From NCBI RefSeq assembly GCF_001261735.1, contig NZ_CVRP01000013.1:124001-188000 (forward strand): a stretch of DNA of 64,000 bases, in the 5' to 3' direction. Made by a program: the position numbers and the translations under genes. This document shows positions 63,850 through 64,000 of the stretch, in pieces (position 1 is the stretch's first letter; each line of letters begins with the position of its first letter). Under the pieces are notes generated by a model. The model did not search any database. It was not told the DNA's origin and saw only the letters and a list, made by a program, of their open reading frames with translations. This DNA is from Dysgonomonas sp. BGC7 (GTDB lineage Bacteria > Bacteroidota > Bacteroidia > Bacteroidales > Dysgonomonadaceae).

Positions 63850-64000
63850 ATGAAAATAAGACTATTACTATTTATTTTCTCCTTCGTTTTATTATCACAT
63901 TCTTTATACAGCCAACAACATACCAGAGGCGTTCTTTTTACGAGTGAAAGGAACAATAAAGGAGAAATTATTATTGTTGCCGAGAACAGGGACTTCTGCG
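63850..64000 (+). CDS. Exported protein, function unknown (partial, 3' end outside window)
   Basis: Fifty complete codons are present from the ATG at 63850. The N-terminus (MKIRLLLFIFSFVLLSHSLYS) is a clear signal peptide. Sequence after it runs QQHTRGVLFTSERNNKGEII and then IVAENRDFC at the edge. The remaining stretch is too short to assign; a secreted peptidase or similar Bacteroidetes envelope protein would fit but is not shown. Confidence 0.7.
   Translation, partial: MKIRLLLFIFSFVLLSHSLYSQQHTRGVLFTSERNNKGEIIIVAENRDFC

Overview
The window looks like a chromosomal segment of a Bacteroidales bacterium, possibly Dysgonomonas or a close relative. This is inferred from the low apparent G+C, several TAnnTTTG promoter elements with upstream TTTG boxes, tandem SusC/SusD pairs, a hybrid two-component regulator, a PorX-type regulator, a single-chain glycyl-tRNA synthetase, and a str-S10-spc-alpha ribosomal cluster without tuf or adk. 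The genus is a guess; phylum and order are well supported. I saw no tRNA, rRNA, CRISPR array, insertion sequence or phage gene.

Layout. Positions 1-17122 (minus strand) hold the ribosomal protein/translation cluster from rpsL to a truncated rpoA, including fusA, secY, map and infA. A hairpin just after fusA may split it into two transcription units. A FadL-family outer membrane protein (17442-18845) follows upstream. A 603 bp spacer leads to an MFS exporter (19449-20690) and a convergent AraC regulator (20697-21557). That regulator is divergent from a complete L-fucose operon (21740-29039): secreted alpha-L-fucosidase, FucI, a mutarotase, FucA, a fuculokinase and FucP. The operon ends at a strong bidirectional terminator.

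Positions 29210-51516 form a polysaccharide utilization locus. It has two tandem SusC/SusD pairs, then a four-gene enzyme operon (PL8 lyase, surface GH16 endo-glycanase, GH88 unsaturated uronyl hydrolase, GH2 beta-galactosidase), then a divergent hybrid two-component sensor/AraC regulator. The enzyme set fits an acidic beta-linked polysaccharide containing uronic acid; no sulfatase is present, and the exact substrate cannot be read from sequence. A similar 18 bp motif lies in the same orientation upstream of both the susC operon and the enzyme operon, and is a candidate operator for the regulator.

Positions 51654-64000 are mostly ordinary genome: an FKBP-type lipoprotein behind glyS, a TonB-receptor-like barrel, a divergent beta-eliminating lyase, a secreted zinc metalloprotease paired with a GH18 protein that lacks its catalytic glutamate, a PorX-type response regulator with a PglZ domain, and the start of an exported protein. 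The most unusual single proteins are the lyase (tyrosine phenol-lyase-type substrate residues but altered cofactor-site residues) and the GH18 protein (Glu to Gln in the catalytic motif).
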